64,000 bases of DNA from Paenibacillus bouchesdurhonensis (GTDB taxonomy: Bacteria; Bacillota; Bacilli; Paenibacillales; Paenibacillaceae): positions 4,004,226 to 4,068,225 of the forward strand of contig NZ_LT732548.1 in the NCBI RefSeq assembly GCF_900155685.1, in the 5' to 3' direction. The position numbers were made by a program, and so were the translations under genes. The notes beneath the pieces were generated by a model. That model saw nothing but the letters and a program-made list of their open reading frames with translations. It ran no database searches and was not told where the DNA came from. The first letter of the stretch is position 1, and every line of letters starts with the position of its first letter. Of this stretch, positions 8,581-16,124 are shown piece by piece.

Positions 8581-9768
8581 CTAGGTTGCCAGCAGCCTCC
8601 GCATCGCTAACCAGCTTACGACTGGAGCTGCCCCGAGACCGGCCATCAGCCATAAGATCGTTGTCATATGGGGCGAGCGGGAATAGAACCAAATAAAAAT
8701 AATTATTCCCGCTAATCTTCCCACCATCATGCTTATTTCCCGCAAGACAATCAACTCCACCCTATGCTCTGCATCTTTCGCATCACGCCCCATTAAATCG
8801 AATACCGAAGAGATCATCGGGATAATGTATAGAGGCATGAACAATGCTGTGCCAACGCCGAAAATAATCAGGGTAGTATAGCTTACCTTCCATAATATTG
8901 GCAGGACAACCAGTGTGATCATTAGCGCGCCAACTAGCATTTCTATGTAGCGATGCCGCACTGCAAGCCACTTCCCAGCAGCCCAATAACTGATTAAAGA
9001 GACTAAGGAAGTAATCAGCAAATATTGTCCGACCTTCAATTCCGAGGATGTGCTTATATAGACAAGCAAATTAATCAGGAATAAAAAGACACCTTCTCTG
9101 AGGCCATATGCGATAGAAGCAGGAACCGCGTGTCTCCAGGGACTGCCTGCTCTCAAGCGCCGCATAGGCTCTAGCCACAGGTAGCGGCCTCCCTTTGGCC
9201 GTTTTTTCAACCAGAAGCTTAGCAAGACGCCTATTCCATATACGATTAACGATATTGCAAAAATAAATCTGTAGCCCTTTTCGCCAGGCAAAGTTGATAT
9301 GAGCCATCCAGACAGCCATGGGCCGCTGATTCCGATCGCTGATCCCATAATTCCTACCCAGCCATTAAACAAATCACGGTTAGTTCTATCGGTCACTTCG
9401 AAATAAACGACATTGAACGCCAGCCAGAATATCCCTGCCCCAATTCCAGATACGAGGCCAAGCGGCCAAATATACTGTACCATTCGGTTTCCCGTGAACA
9501 GCACCAGCATATAGAACATGCCAGAAATGATAATTCCCAGCCGTAGAATCATCATTTTATCCCGTTCCTTTACCCATTTGCCGGCAATCCAGAACGCAAG
9601 GCCGATGGCGATCTGCTGACTGAAGGCAAACCAGCCGATCATCATGAAATCCTGCTTAGCCTTCCACAAATATACATTCAAAAAAGTGCCCGACAGCGCT
9701 CCAGCGAGCACGAACAAACTATTGACGGCTAACAGCAAAATGCATTGTCGGTCTAGAGAGCTCTTCAT
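8581..9768 (-). CDS. MFS transporter
   Basis: A 395-residue membrane protein with about 12 hydrophobic segments, polar loops such as GKWVKERDKMM after segment 2, and a long central loop near residue 190 (WLKKRPKGGRY), as in the major facilitator superfamily. The ATG at 9768 has GGAGGA 7 nt upstream; the longer GTG frame at 9783 starts inside that site. Substrate unknown; closest in style to YbaN/YqgE-like Bacillus carriers without a known cargo. Monocistronic and convergent with the FAD oxidoreductase. Confidence 0.85.
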   Translation of the reverse strand: MKSSLDRQCILLLAVNSLFVLAGALSGTFLNVYLWKAKQDFMMIGWFAFSQQIAIGLAFWIAGKWVKERDKMMILRLGIIISGMFYMLVLFTGNRMVQYIWPLGLVSGIGAGIFWLAFNVVYFEVTDRTNRDLFNGWVGIMGSAIGISGPWLSGWLISTLPGEKGYRFIFAISLIVYGIGVLLSFWLKKRPKGGRYLWLEPMRRLRAGSPWRHAVPASIAYGLREGVFLFLINLLVYISTSSELKVGQYLLITSLVSLISYWAAGKWLAVRHRYIEMLVGALMITLVVLPILWKVSYTTLIIFGVGTALFMPLYIIPMISSVFDLMGRDAKDAEHRVELIVLREISMMVGRLAGIIIFIWFYSRSPHMTTILWLMAGLGAAPVVSWLAMRRLLAT

Positions 9769-9821
9769 TCCTTGCTCCTCCACAGGTTCTTATTTCCCCA
9801 GTAAGGATGCCCAAAAAAAGA

Positions 9822-9848
9822 AAAAAGCATGATAAAATCATGCTTTTT
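9822..9848 (-). terminator. Terminator overlapping the zinc-ribbon gene stop
   Basis: An 11-bp perfect stem AAAAAGCATGA with a five-base loop, followed on the minus strand by TTTTTTCTTTTTTT. The stop codon of the zinc-ribbon gene lies in the stem. It ends the mutS2-to-zinc-ribbon transcript. Confidence 0.85.
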
Positions 9849-10374
9849 CACTCACAGTCCGAATCAATGAATTCCGATCCTCCTCAGCCAAAAAACGACT
9901 TACGCTGAAGCAGGCAGAACAAACGTACACGTTAAGCTTCATTGGGTTAAATAGCAAAGGGCTTGACATTCCCTTGGGCACGACAGGCTCAAACGAGCCG
10001 TCCGTGATCGATTGCTGCCCTACATGCAGCATATACTCCCGGCAATGCGGGCATTCCGGCACTTCATCCTGTCCATCCAGCACCTTTTCCACGCCCGATT
10101 CATAAGCCAGCAAATCGCCACCTCCAGCCACAAAGCTCTCAACGCGGCGAATCGCTTCAAGATGCGTACTATCGCTTTCTTCCCAATAGCCCGCATCTTG
10201 TGCCCCATCTTCGAGCTCAGCTTCATCCTCGAGCTCCTCCTCGTTTCCGAGTTGAATATTCAAGGTTCTATAGCCCTTAAGCTCATTATGACAATAAGGG
10301 CATTCTTCCTCCGCTCCGAGTTCCTCATCCCAGACTATTTCGGTTTGGCACCAGGGACAAATCGTTGTTTCCAT
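9838..10374 (-). CDS. Uncharacterised zinc-ribbon protein
   Basis: 178 residues with two paired-cysteine ends. The N-terminus has CPWC and CPYC (zinc ribbon 1), the middle is very acidic (NEEELEDEAELEDG), and the C-terminal half has CPHC and CSAC (zinc ribbon 2) followed by FSVSRFLAEEDR. I do not recognise a named family; proteins of this kind occur in Paenibacillus-type genomes. It is the last gene of a row behind mutS2, a DUF350 protein and a 30-residue membrane peptide and shares their terminator. A role in nucleic-acid or protein binding is possible, but nothing shows it. Confidence 0.7.
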   Translation of the reverse strand: METTICPWCQTEIVWDEELGAEEECPYCHNELKGYRTLNIQLGNEEELEDEAELEDGAQDAGYWEESDSTHLEAIRRVESFVAGGGDLLAYESGVEKVLDGQDEVPECPHCREYMLHVGQQSITDGSFEPVVPKGMSSPLLFNPMKLNVYVCSACFSVSRFLAEEDRNSLIRTVSEKA

Positions 10375-10398
10375 ACATAGCCGTCCTTTCTTAACCCA

Positions 10399-10491
10399 TT
10401 ATGACTTCCACAGAAAAACGATACCACCGATTAGAAACAATATGGCGGCCACAAAAATAACACTAGTCAAGTTTTTAATAAAATTTCTCAT
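10399..10491 (-). CDS. 30-residue single-span membrane peptide
   Basis: An open frame MRNFIKNLTS then a 17-residue hydrophobic helix (VIFVAAILFLIGGIVFL) and WKS. The ATG has AGGGGG 6 nt upstream, and the frame lies between the DUF350 and zinc-ribbon genes with gaps of 10 and 24 nt, as expected for a cotranscribed gene. The net positive N-terminus predicts an N-in orientation. No known family could be assigned. Confidence 0.6.
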   Translation of the reverse strand: MRNFIKNLTSVIFVAAILFLIGGIVFLWKS

Positions 10492-10501
10492 GACGCACCC
10501 C

Positions 10502-10918
10502 CTAACCTATGCAGGCTCCGATCAAAAAAGATACCGATACGGACACAAACATCGCTATAATCCCGACAGCGACATTTCCATTTGCGATTTCCTCGTCGAT
10601 TCGAAACACCGGGGTCAGAAATTCAAATAAAATATAAGCTGCAAACAGCAGCACAGCCCCAACCGCAGACCAAATCATAAACTCATAGATCGGGGTATGA
10701 ACTGCTGCATAGCGTATTACGTTGCTGATTCCGAATATTTTACCACCTGTGGCAATCGATGCGGCAATATTCCCTTGTTTGATTTCTTGCCAGCAGCGAT
10801 ACTTGGTTACCAATTCGAAGCAGGACAGAAACACGATCAACTCCATGACAGCGATAGATAAGTAACCGATCATTAGCCCAAACGGCTGCTCCAACAACGG
10901 TTCAATATTTCCTGCCAA
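10502..10918 (-). CDS. DUF350-type membrane protein
   Basis: A 138-residue protein with four hydrophobic helices arranged as two similar halves, with ELVTKYRCWQEIKQGNIAASIATGGKIFGI and FRIDEEIANGNVAVGIIAMFVSVSV showing the repeated [EK]-x-GN-x-A-x-[GS] pattern of DUF350 (YjfL-like) proteins. It begins with TTG preceded by GAGGGC. It starts 20 nt after the mutS2 stop, so it is likely cotranscribed with mutS2. Function of the family is unknown. Confidence 0.75.
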   Translation of the reverse strand: MAGNIEPLLEQPFGLMIGYLSIAVMELIVFLSCFELVTKYRCWQEIKQGNIAASIATGGKIFGISNVIRYAAVHTPIYEFMIWSAVGAVLLFAAYILFEFLTPVFRIDEEIANGNVAVGIIAMFVSVSVSFLIGACIG

Positions 10919-10938
10919 TTCGCCCTCGCTCCTCCCGC

Positions 10939-13302
10939 TTATTTCAGCTCGGCTACAGTGACTCCTGTGCCGCCTTCACCATAGTTGCCAAGCCGGTAGC
11001 TCTTAATATGTTTATGCTTGCGGAGATAGTCCGATATACCCGTCCGCAATATTCCCGTACCTTTGCCATGAATGATATAAATTTGCCCGAGATTGCCAAG
11101 GTATGCCTCATCAATGAAGCGATCGACCTCGATCAGCGCTTCCTCCAAATTCGCGCCCCGAAGATCCAATTCACTGCGTACGTTATCATCGCGCGTCCGT
11201 TTGACGTGCGTTACGATGCGCTGTGCCGTCTTGGCTGCCGACGGAGCGGCGATGAGCTCTAAATCGTCCAAACTGACTTTCATTTTCATAATGCCGAGCT
11301 GTACAAGCGCTTCTTTGCTGCCAGCGAGTTCTACTACATGCCCCTTCTGGTTCAAGCTGTAGACCCTGACCTCATCACCGGCTTGTATTTTGCGGGGCGC
11401 TTTAGCCGCCTGACGAGCAGCTGCAGTCTTCTTCCGCTTAGGTTCAGCTTCCTCCAGCTCCTTGCGGGCGGCTATCAGCTTATGCTCCTTCACGGATGCG
11501 CCCTCTTCCAGCGCCAGCTTGCGTAAATCGTCGATAATTCGCTCAGCTTCGCTCCGTGCTTTGGCCACGATCTCGATGGCTTCGTCCTCCGCCTTCTCGA
11601 TCCGCTTATCGCGCTCCCGCGTCAGCTTATCCAGTTCAGCCTCATGCCGCTTCCTTAGTTCCTCTAGCTCCTTGCGAAGCCGCTCTGCCGTCTCGCGCTC
11701 CTGCTCGGCGCCAAGCCGATTCTCTTCCAGCGAGGCGATCATATGCTCAACCCGCAAATCCTCTTCCTTCACTTCACCACGGGCGAAATCTAGAATTTGC
11801 TCCGACAGGCCGAGCCGCTCGGCGATCGCAAAGGCATTGCTTCGTCCAGGTACGCCGACGAGCAGGCGATAAGTCGGGCTGAGCGTGTTCACATCAAACT
11901 CCATGCTGGCATTGATAACGCCTTTGCGCTCATAGGCGTAGGCCTTGAGTTCACTGTAGTGCGTACTCGCCACCATCCGGCAGCCAAGGGAATGAATATG
12001 CTCCAATATGGCGATGGCTAGCGCGGAGCCTTCCGCCGGATCCGTTCCTGCGCCGACTTCGTCCAGCAGCACCAAGCTCTTGGCCGTCATGCGCCGCAGA
12101 ATAGAAATGATGTTCGTCATATGACTGGAAAATGTACTAAGACTCTGCTCGATGCTCTGCTCATCGCCGATATCGGCATAGATTGCATCGAACACGCAAA
12201 GCTGGCTTCCATCCTCCACAGGGACGAACAACCCAGACATCGCCATCAGGCTCAGCAGCCCGATCGTCTTCAAGGTTACCGTCTTGCCACCAGTATTCGG
12301 GCCGGTAACGATGATAGATGTGTAGTGATTGCCAAGCTCTACATCAATCGGAACCACCTGATCGGCAGGAATAAGCGGATGACGTCCTTTCTTCAGCTTC
12401 AGGAACCCGCGGTCATTCATGCGCGGCAGCGTCGACTTCATCTCTCGCGCCAGTCTGGCCTTAGCAAATATGAAGTCCAACTGGGCCAGCACGTCGCTGT
12501 CATAGCCGAGAAGCTCGGCCTGCTCTCCCACAAGCGCGGTCAGCTTTTGCAAGATCACTTCAATTTCCCGTTCTTCCTTTAGCCTTGTCTCGCGCAGCTT
12601 ATTATTCATCGCCACGATCGATTCAGGTTCAATAAACAAGGTGGCACCCGAACCGGATTGATCATGAACGATCCCGCCGAAGTGCGCGCGGTACTCCGCC
12701 TTTACGGGAATAACAAAACGGTCTCCTCGGATCGTAATCAGTTGATCCTGAAGCATCTTGGCCACACTGGAGGAGCGAATCATTGCATCCAGCTTCTCCC
12801 TTATACGCACCTCTCCGCCGCGAAGCTCCCGGCGAACTTGAGCCAACTCCGGACTGGCGGAATCCAGCACCTCCGCACTCTCGTCAATGCAGCGTTTAAT
12901 TTGATCCTCAAGCGGCTTCTGCTCGCTAAGCATATCGCAAAGCGTAGACAGCAGCTCAACAGGCTCATCCTCATGAATATTGGAAATGTACCGCTTTACG
13001 CGGCGCGAGCCCTCAAGCGTCGTCGCTATGCCAAGCAATTCGTGCGGATTCAATGTTCCGCCGATCCGCGCCCGCTTCACCGCCGGCATGATATCAACGA
13101 TTCCGCCAAAGGACGGTGCTCCCTTCAGGCGATCCACCTTAAAGGCTTCATCTGTTCCCTGCAGCAGCCGCTTGACCTCCTCCAATTCAGATACGGGGCC
13201 AAGGCGTTCAGCAGCCATTTTGCCCAGCGATGTCTGGGCATATTTCACAAGCATATCTATAATTTTATGATATTCCATCGTTTTCAAAATTTTCTCATCC
13301 AA
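10939..13302 (-). CDS. mutS2: MutS2 endonuclease/ribosome-rescue ATPase
   Basis: 787 residues with the full MutS2 plan: MutS core and clamp coiled coil, Walker A GPNTGGKT (near 336), Walker B LVLLDEVGAGTDP, a long charged coiled coil (520-630) and a C-terminal Smr domain (ELDLRGANLEEALIEVDRF, HGKGTG near 755). Family members suppress recombination and, in Bacillus, split collided ribosomes; the Smr domain carries the LDxRG nuclease motif, here LDLRG. The start is a TTG (MDEKILKTMEYHKI) with GAGGGGAG about 13 nt upstream. In Bacillus mutS2 also lies near zapA and pheST; cvpA and polX of that set are absent here. Confidence 0.95.
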   Translation of the reverse strand: MDEKILKTMEYHKIIDMLVKYAQTSLGKMAAERLGPVSELEEVKRLLQGTDEAFKVDRLKGAPSFGGIVDIMPAVKRARIGGTLNPHELLGIATTLEGSRRVKRYISNIHEDEPVELLSTLCDMLSEQKPLEDQIKRCIDESAEVLDSASPELAQVRRELRGGEVRIREKLDAMIRSSSVAKMLQDQLITIRGDRFVIPVKAEYRAHFGGIVHDQSGSGATLFIEPESIVAMNNKLRETRLKEEREIEVILQKLTALVGEQAELLGYDSDVLAQLDFIFAKARLAREMKSTLPRMNDRGFLKLKKGRHPLIPADQVVPIDVELGNHYTSIIVTGPNTGGKTVTLKTIGLLSLMAMSGLFVPVEDGSQLCVFDAIYADIGDEQSIEQSLSTFSSHMTNIISILRRMTAKSLVLLDEVGAGTDPAEGSALAIAILEHIHSLGCRMVASTHYSELKAYAYERKGVINASMEFDVNTLSPTYRLLVGVPGRSNAFAIAERLGLSEQILDFARGEVKEEDLRVEHMIASLEENRLGAEQERETAERLRKELEELRKRHEAELDKLTRERDKRIEKAEDEAIEIVAKARSEAERIIDDLRKLALEEGASVKEHKLIAARKELEEAEPKRKKTAAARQAAKAPRKIQAGDEVRVYSLNQKGHVVELAGSKEALVQLGIMKMKVSLDDLELIAAPSAAKTAQRIVTHVKRTRDDNVRSELDLRGANLEEALIEVDRFIDEAYLGNLGQIYIIHGKGTGILRTGISDYLRKHKHIKSYRLGNYGEGGTGVTVAELK

Positions 13303-13497
13303 AAACGATCACAACTCCCCTCGGGACTATGTTCTTAAATTACTGCGTGATCAAAATGGAGCTTTTTGAACATCTTCTATTATAGCGAAATCACACATTT
13401 TACGCCATTTCACAAAGTTACGCACATAAGAAATGAATTTGCGGAACATTATATACACGTATACGAAACGTTAATTTGATAAAGGAGGCCTTGTGCC

Positions 13498-13860
13498 ATG
13501 AATTTCCTGGGACATGTCGTTCGATTTATTGTCTCTGCTCTGGTTCTGCTTGTCGTAGGTTGGCTCGTCCCGCAATTCAGCGTAGGCGGATTCGGCAGTG
13601 CCCTTCTGCTCGCTCTTGTCATTGCACTTCTCGGATGGGCCATTGAGGGAATCTTCGGGAAGAAAGTCACTCCTTTTGGCCGCGGTATCGTTGGCTTTCT
13701 CGCCAGCGCTCTGGTGATCTGGCTTGCTCAGTTCATCATTTCTGGAGTATCGGTATCGATTCTCGGAGCGCTGCTCGCTGCTCTCGTCATCGGGATCATT
13801 GACCTGTTCATCCCGATCGCCTCGCCATTTGAAGCGGCGAAGGACAGATCAGACCGTTAA
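13498..13860 (+). CDS. Four-helix membrane protein, phage-holin-4_2/YvlD family
   Basis: 120 residues, almost all hydrophobic, in four helices with the typical pattern VRFIVSALVLLVVGWLVPQF...GFGSALLLALVIALLGWAIEGIFGKK. This matches the YvlD-like (mycobacterial-holin-4) family of small membrane proteins, which despite the name are not known to lyse cells; YvlD is linked to the envelope stress regulon in Bacillus. GGAGG lies 8 nt before the ATG. Monocistronic, with its own terminator at 13894. Confidence 0.8.
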   Translation: MNFLGHVVRFIVSALVLLVVGWLVPQFSVGGFGSALLLALVIALLGWAIEGIFGKKVTPFGRGIVGFLASALVIWLAQFIISGVSVSILGALLAALVIGIIDLFIPIASPFEAAKDRSDR

Positions 13861-13893
13861 AGCGCCAGAGCCTGATATGATATCCGGCTCTAT

Positions 13894-13937
13894 AACAGCT
13901 CTCCGCTTACTTCAGCGGGGAGCTGTTGTATTTTTCC
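13894..13937 (+). terminator. Terminator of the YvlD-like gene
   Basis: AACAGCTCTCCGC and GCGGGGAGCTGTT pair over 13 bp with one G-U, followed by GTATTTTT. Confidence 0.85.
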
Positions 13938-14042
13938 CGAGAGTTCATGAATATTTCAAATTCTTGGCATTCATGTCCAGTTGATTTGCGCTATGATATA
14001 AATAAATTTGTCACAAAATACTTCTTATTAAGGAGAGTTTCC

Positions 14043-14414
14043 ATGAAAAAAGCTATTGCATTCGCACTCAGTTCTATGTTAATAGTCATCCTTGCCGCTT
14101 GCGGCAGCAGTTCCAGCGGTAGCGCTGAAGAAAGTAACTTGACTCCGGAATCCGAAATCGTCATCGAAGCGACAAACTTTAAATTCGATCAAGAAGAATA
14201 CCGCGTGAAGAAGGACTCCCCGGTAAAAATTACGTTCAAGAACGTGGAGGGCAATCATGGAATCATTATTCCAGGATTGAAGGTAGAGCTTAAAGGTAAA
14301 AGCCAATCCAAGGTTGTTGTTCCTAAAGAAGCAGGGGAATATGAAATCGCCTGCTCGATTATGTGCGGTGCAGGCCACTCCACGATGGTGTCAAAGCTGA
14401 TTGTCGAGGAATAA
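14043..14414 (+). CDS. Lipoprotein with CuA-like cupredoxin domain (cytochrome oxidase subunit II-like)
   Basis: A 123-residue precursor. MKKAIAFALSS, a hydrophobic core and LAAC give a lipobox with Cys20 as the anchored residue. The mature part is a cupredoxin: ATNFKFDQEEYRVKKDSPVKITFKN, a His in EGNHGI, and CSIMCGAGHSTM near the end. The last motif is C-x3-C-x3-H-x2-M, as in the dinuclear CuA site of cytochrome oxidase subunit II, except that the usual Glu (CSELC) is Ile. No transmembrane hairpin or oxidase genes are present, so it is a free CuA-like copper protein on the outer face of the membrane; electron carrier or copper donor roles are possible. Own ribosome site and terminator. Confidence 0.8.
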   Translation: MKKAIAFALSSMLIVILAACGSSSSGSAEESNLTPESEIVIEATNFKFDQEEYRVKKDSPVKITFKNVEGNHGIIIPGLKVELKGKSQSKVVVPKEAGEYEIACSIMCGAGHSTMVSKLIVEE

Positions 14415-14422
14415 GCCATAAC

Positions 14423-14452
14423 GAAGAGCCTTCGGTCATCCGAGGGCTCTTC
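14423..14452. terminator. Bidirectional terminator
   Basis: GAAGAGCCTTCGG and CCGAGGGCTCTTC form a 13-bp stem with a TCAT loop between the convergent cupredoxin and ZapA-like genes. T tracts are weak on both sides. Confidence 0.65.
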
Positions 14453-14461
14453 TCGTTGTCA

Positions 14462-16012
14462 TTATTCATTTCCAGTTTGTTCAATCAGCTCGATCCACTC
14501 ATTGAACTCCGTTTGGAGCTTCGTATAATCATCCTTTAGACGATCATATTCCTCTTGAGTCTTCTCTATTCCCTCGCGCTCCATCTCACGGGTTGTTTGC
14601 AACAGCCTGTACTCATGGGAAACGATCTCGTAGCTATCGGACATTTCTCTCAGCTGCTCTTCGAGCTTCGACTTCTCTTCTTCCAGTTCACGGAATTGCG
14701 AGGAGAGATCCATTACCTGCTCTCCGCCTGCCGCACACTGCTGCTGCCATTCCTGAAGCTGCCGCTGTAAATCCGCTTCCGTCTCACGCCAGGAGACCAA
14801 CTCCTGTTCTGCAGATGCGAGCTGCTGTCTCCACTCCTGCTCTCTTCGCTCTGCCGCAAGTCGGGAATTCTCTTGTTCCTCTGCCAAGGTGACATAGCTC
14901 TGCATTTCCCGTTCCAGTTCGGTCAGCTTGTCGCGAAAACGTTGTATTTCCTCTCTTAGGCGAGAGTTTTCCTGTGCGGTTGTGCCTGCGGATTTGAGCG
15001 CATTTTCATGCTCCTGATTCACCCGATTCACTTCAGATTTAAGGAATTCCGTATCCTTCGCGAGTTTGGCCGCTTTTGCTTGTTCGGTTTCAAACTCCTC
15101 CCGCGCAGCTGCCGATTCCTTCATCGCCGAATTCAACTCAGCCTGCAGTTGCTCCCGCTGCTCGGAAGACTCTAACAGGCTGATTTCAAGCCGGCTGATT
15201 TCATCGTTTCGCTTCTCAGCGAGCTTCTGCCATGATTTCTCGTTCTGAGCTGCCTCGGCGGCTTCCTTGCGCAGTTTCTCTTCGCGAGCTTTGGATTCCT
15301 GCAGCAGTCCCTGCTGCCGTTTCTTCTCCGCTTCGGACGCCTCGAGCAATTGCTTAAGCTCTGCCGTTTGCTGCTCCAACCTGGATAAGCTCTCCTTCTG
15401 ACGCTGCTCGTTAGCCTTTACGCTTTGTTCCCGCTGCAATGATCCCTTAAGCTGAACGGCGAGCTTCTCGCGTTCTTCCTTCTCCCGCTTGGCCTCCTGC
15501 TCCGCCCCCCGCAGCTTCGCTTGCAGTTGGGAAGAACTGCCACGCTGCTCGTTCAATTGGCGCTCCAATTCACTAATTCGCGCGTTAAGCTTGAGAGCTT
15601 CCGCCTCCTGCTCTTTAAGGGTCGTCTCGGCCTTAGCGAACTGATCGAAAACCGCTTTCTTATCGCTCTTAAGCTGATGGTGCTCCTCCTGCAGCAGCTG
15701 ATGCGCCTTCTCCTGCTTGGAATGGAGCGCCTGCATGACGGAAATCTCCTGAGCAAGCCCCGCTTTCTCCTGCTCCATCTTCTTTAGTTCGTTCTTAAGC
15801 TGCTCCGCCTTCATGGCCTCCTCAGCCATACGAACAGCAGCAAGAACCGCCAGGCGCGGGGTGTCCAAATGAGAGTACATTTTAGATATAGCCTGCATAT
15901 GGGTATCGACGCGGCGAGCAACCTCTTTCATATATTCAGCGCTGCTGCCCACGATTTTATAAGATGTACCGTAAATTTCAACATTTACACTAATACGGTC
16001 AGGGGTCGTCAA
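14462..16012 (-). CDS. zapA: ZapA domain fused to a very long coiled coil
   Basis: 516 residues. Residues 6-80 are a ZapA domain (ISVNVEIYGTSYKIVG...EYMKEVARRVDTHM...DTPRLAVLAAVRMAEE), the FtsZ-bundling cell-division factor, normally about 85-110 residues long in total. The remaining 430 residues are a nearly unbroken, Glu/Lys/Gln-rich heptad coiled coil. The start is a TTG at 16012 with AAGGAGG 9 nt upstream; an ATG at 16045 has no ribosome site. Position just after pheT matches zapA (yshA) in Bacillus. It may bridge FtsZ filaments over a longer distance than normal ZapA. The coiled-coil length is inferred from composition, not computed. Confidence 0.85.
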   Translation of the reverse strand: MTTPDRISVNVEIYGTSYKIVGSSAEYMKEVARRVDTHMQAISKMYSHLDTPRLAVLAAVRMAEEAMKAEQLKNELKKMEQEKAGLAQEISVMQALHSKQEKAHQLLQEEHHQLKSDKKAVFDQFAKAETTLKEQEAEALKLNARISELERQLNEQRGSSSQLQAKLRGAEQEAKREKEEREKLAVQLKGSLQREQSVKANEQRQKESLSRLEQQTAELKQLLEASEAEKKRQQGLLQESKAREEKLRKEAAEAAQNEKSWQKLAEKRNDEISRLEISLLESSEQREQLQAELNSAMKESAAAREEFETEQAKAAKLAKDTEFLKSEVNRVNQEHENALKSAGTTAQENSRLREEIQRFRDKLTELEREMQSYVTLAEEQENSRLAAERREQEWRQQLASAEQELVSWRETEADLQRQLQEWQQQCAAGGEQVMDLSSQFRELEEEKSKLEEQLREMSDSYEIVSHEYRLLQTTREMEREGIEKTQEEYDRLKDDYTKLQTEFNEWIELIEQTGNE

Positions 16013-16067
16013 AATGTTGTGCCTCCTTCGGTCCTTACGTTTCATCTAAGCTGTCTGTCCTTGCACG

Positions 16068-16112
16068 AAAGTCACATCGAATCGTTACTTAGACTTGATT
16101 CGATGTGACTTT
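16068..16112 (-). terminator. Long hairpin between pheT and the ZapA-like gene
   Basis: AAAGTCACATCGAATC and GATTCGATGTGACTTT are perfect 16-bp arms around a 13-nt loop, 13 nt after the pheT stop. The T tract is only TTT, so it may allow partial read-through into zapA or protect the pheST transcript end. Confidence 0.65.
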
Positions 16113-16124
16113 GTTCAATTCCTG

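Noticed and set aside
12658..13338. A 226-codon frame antisense to mutS2
   Set aside because: It lies fully over conserved MutS2 coding sequence, with no ribosome site.
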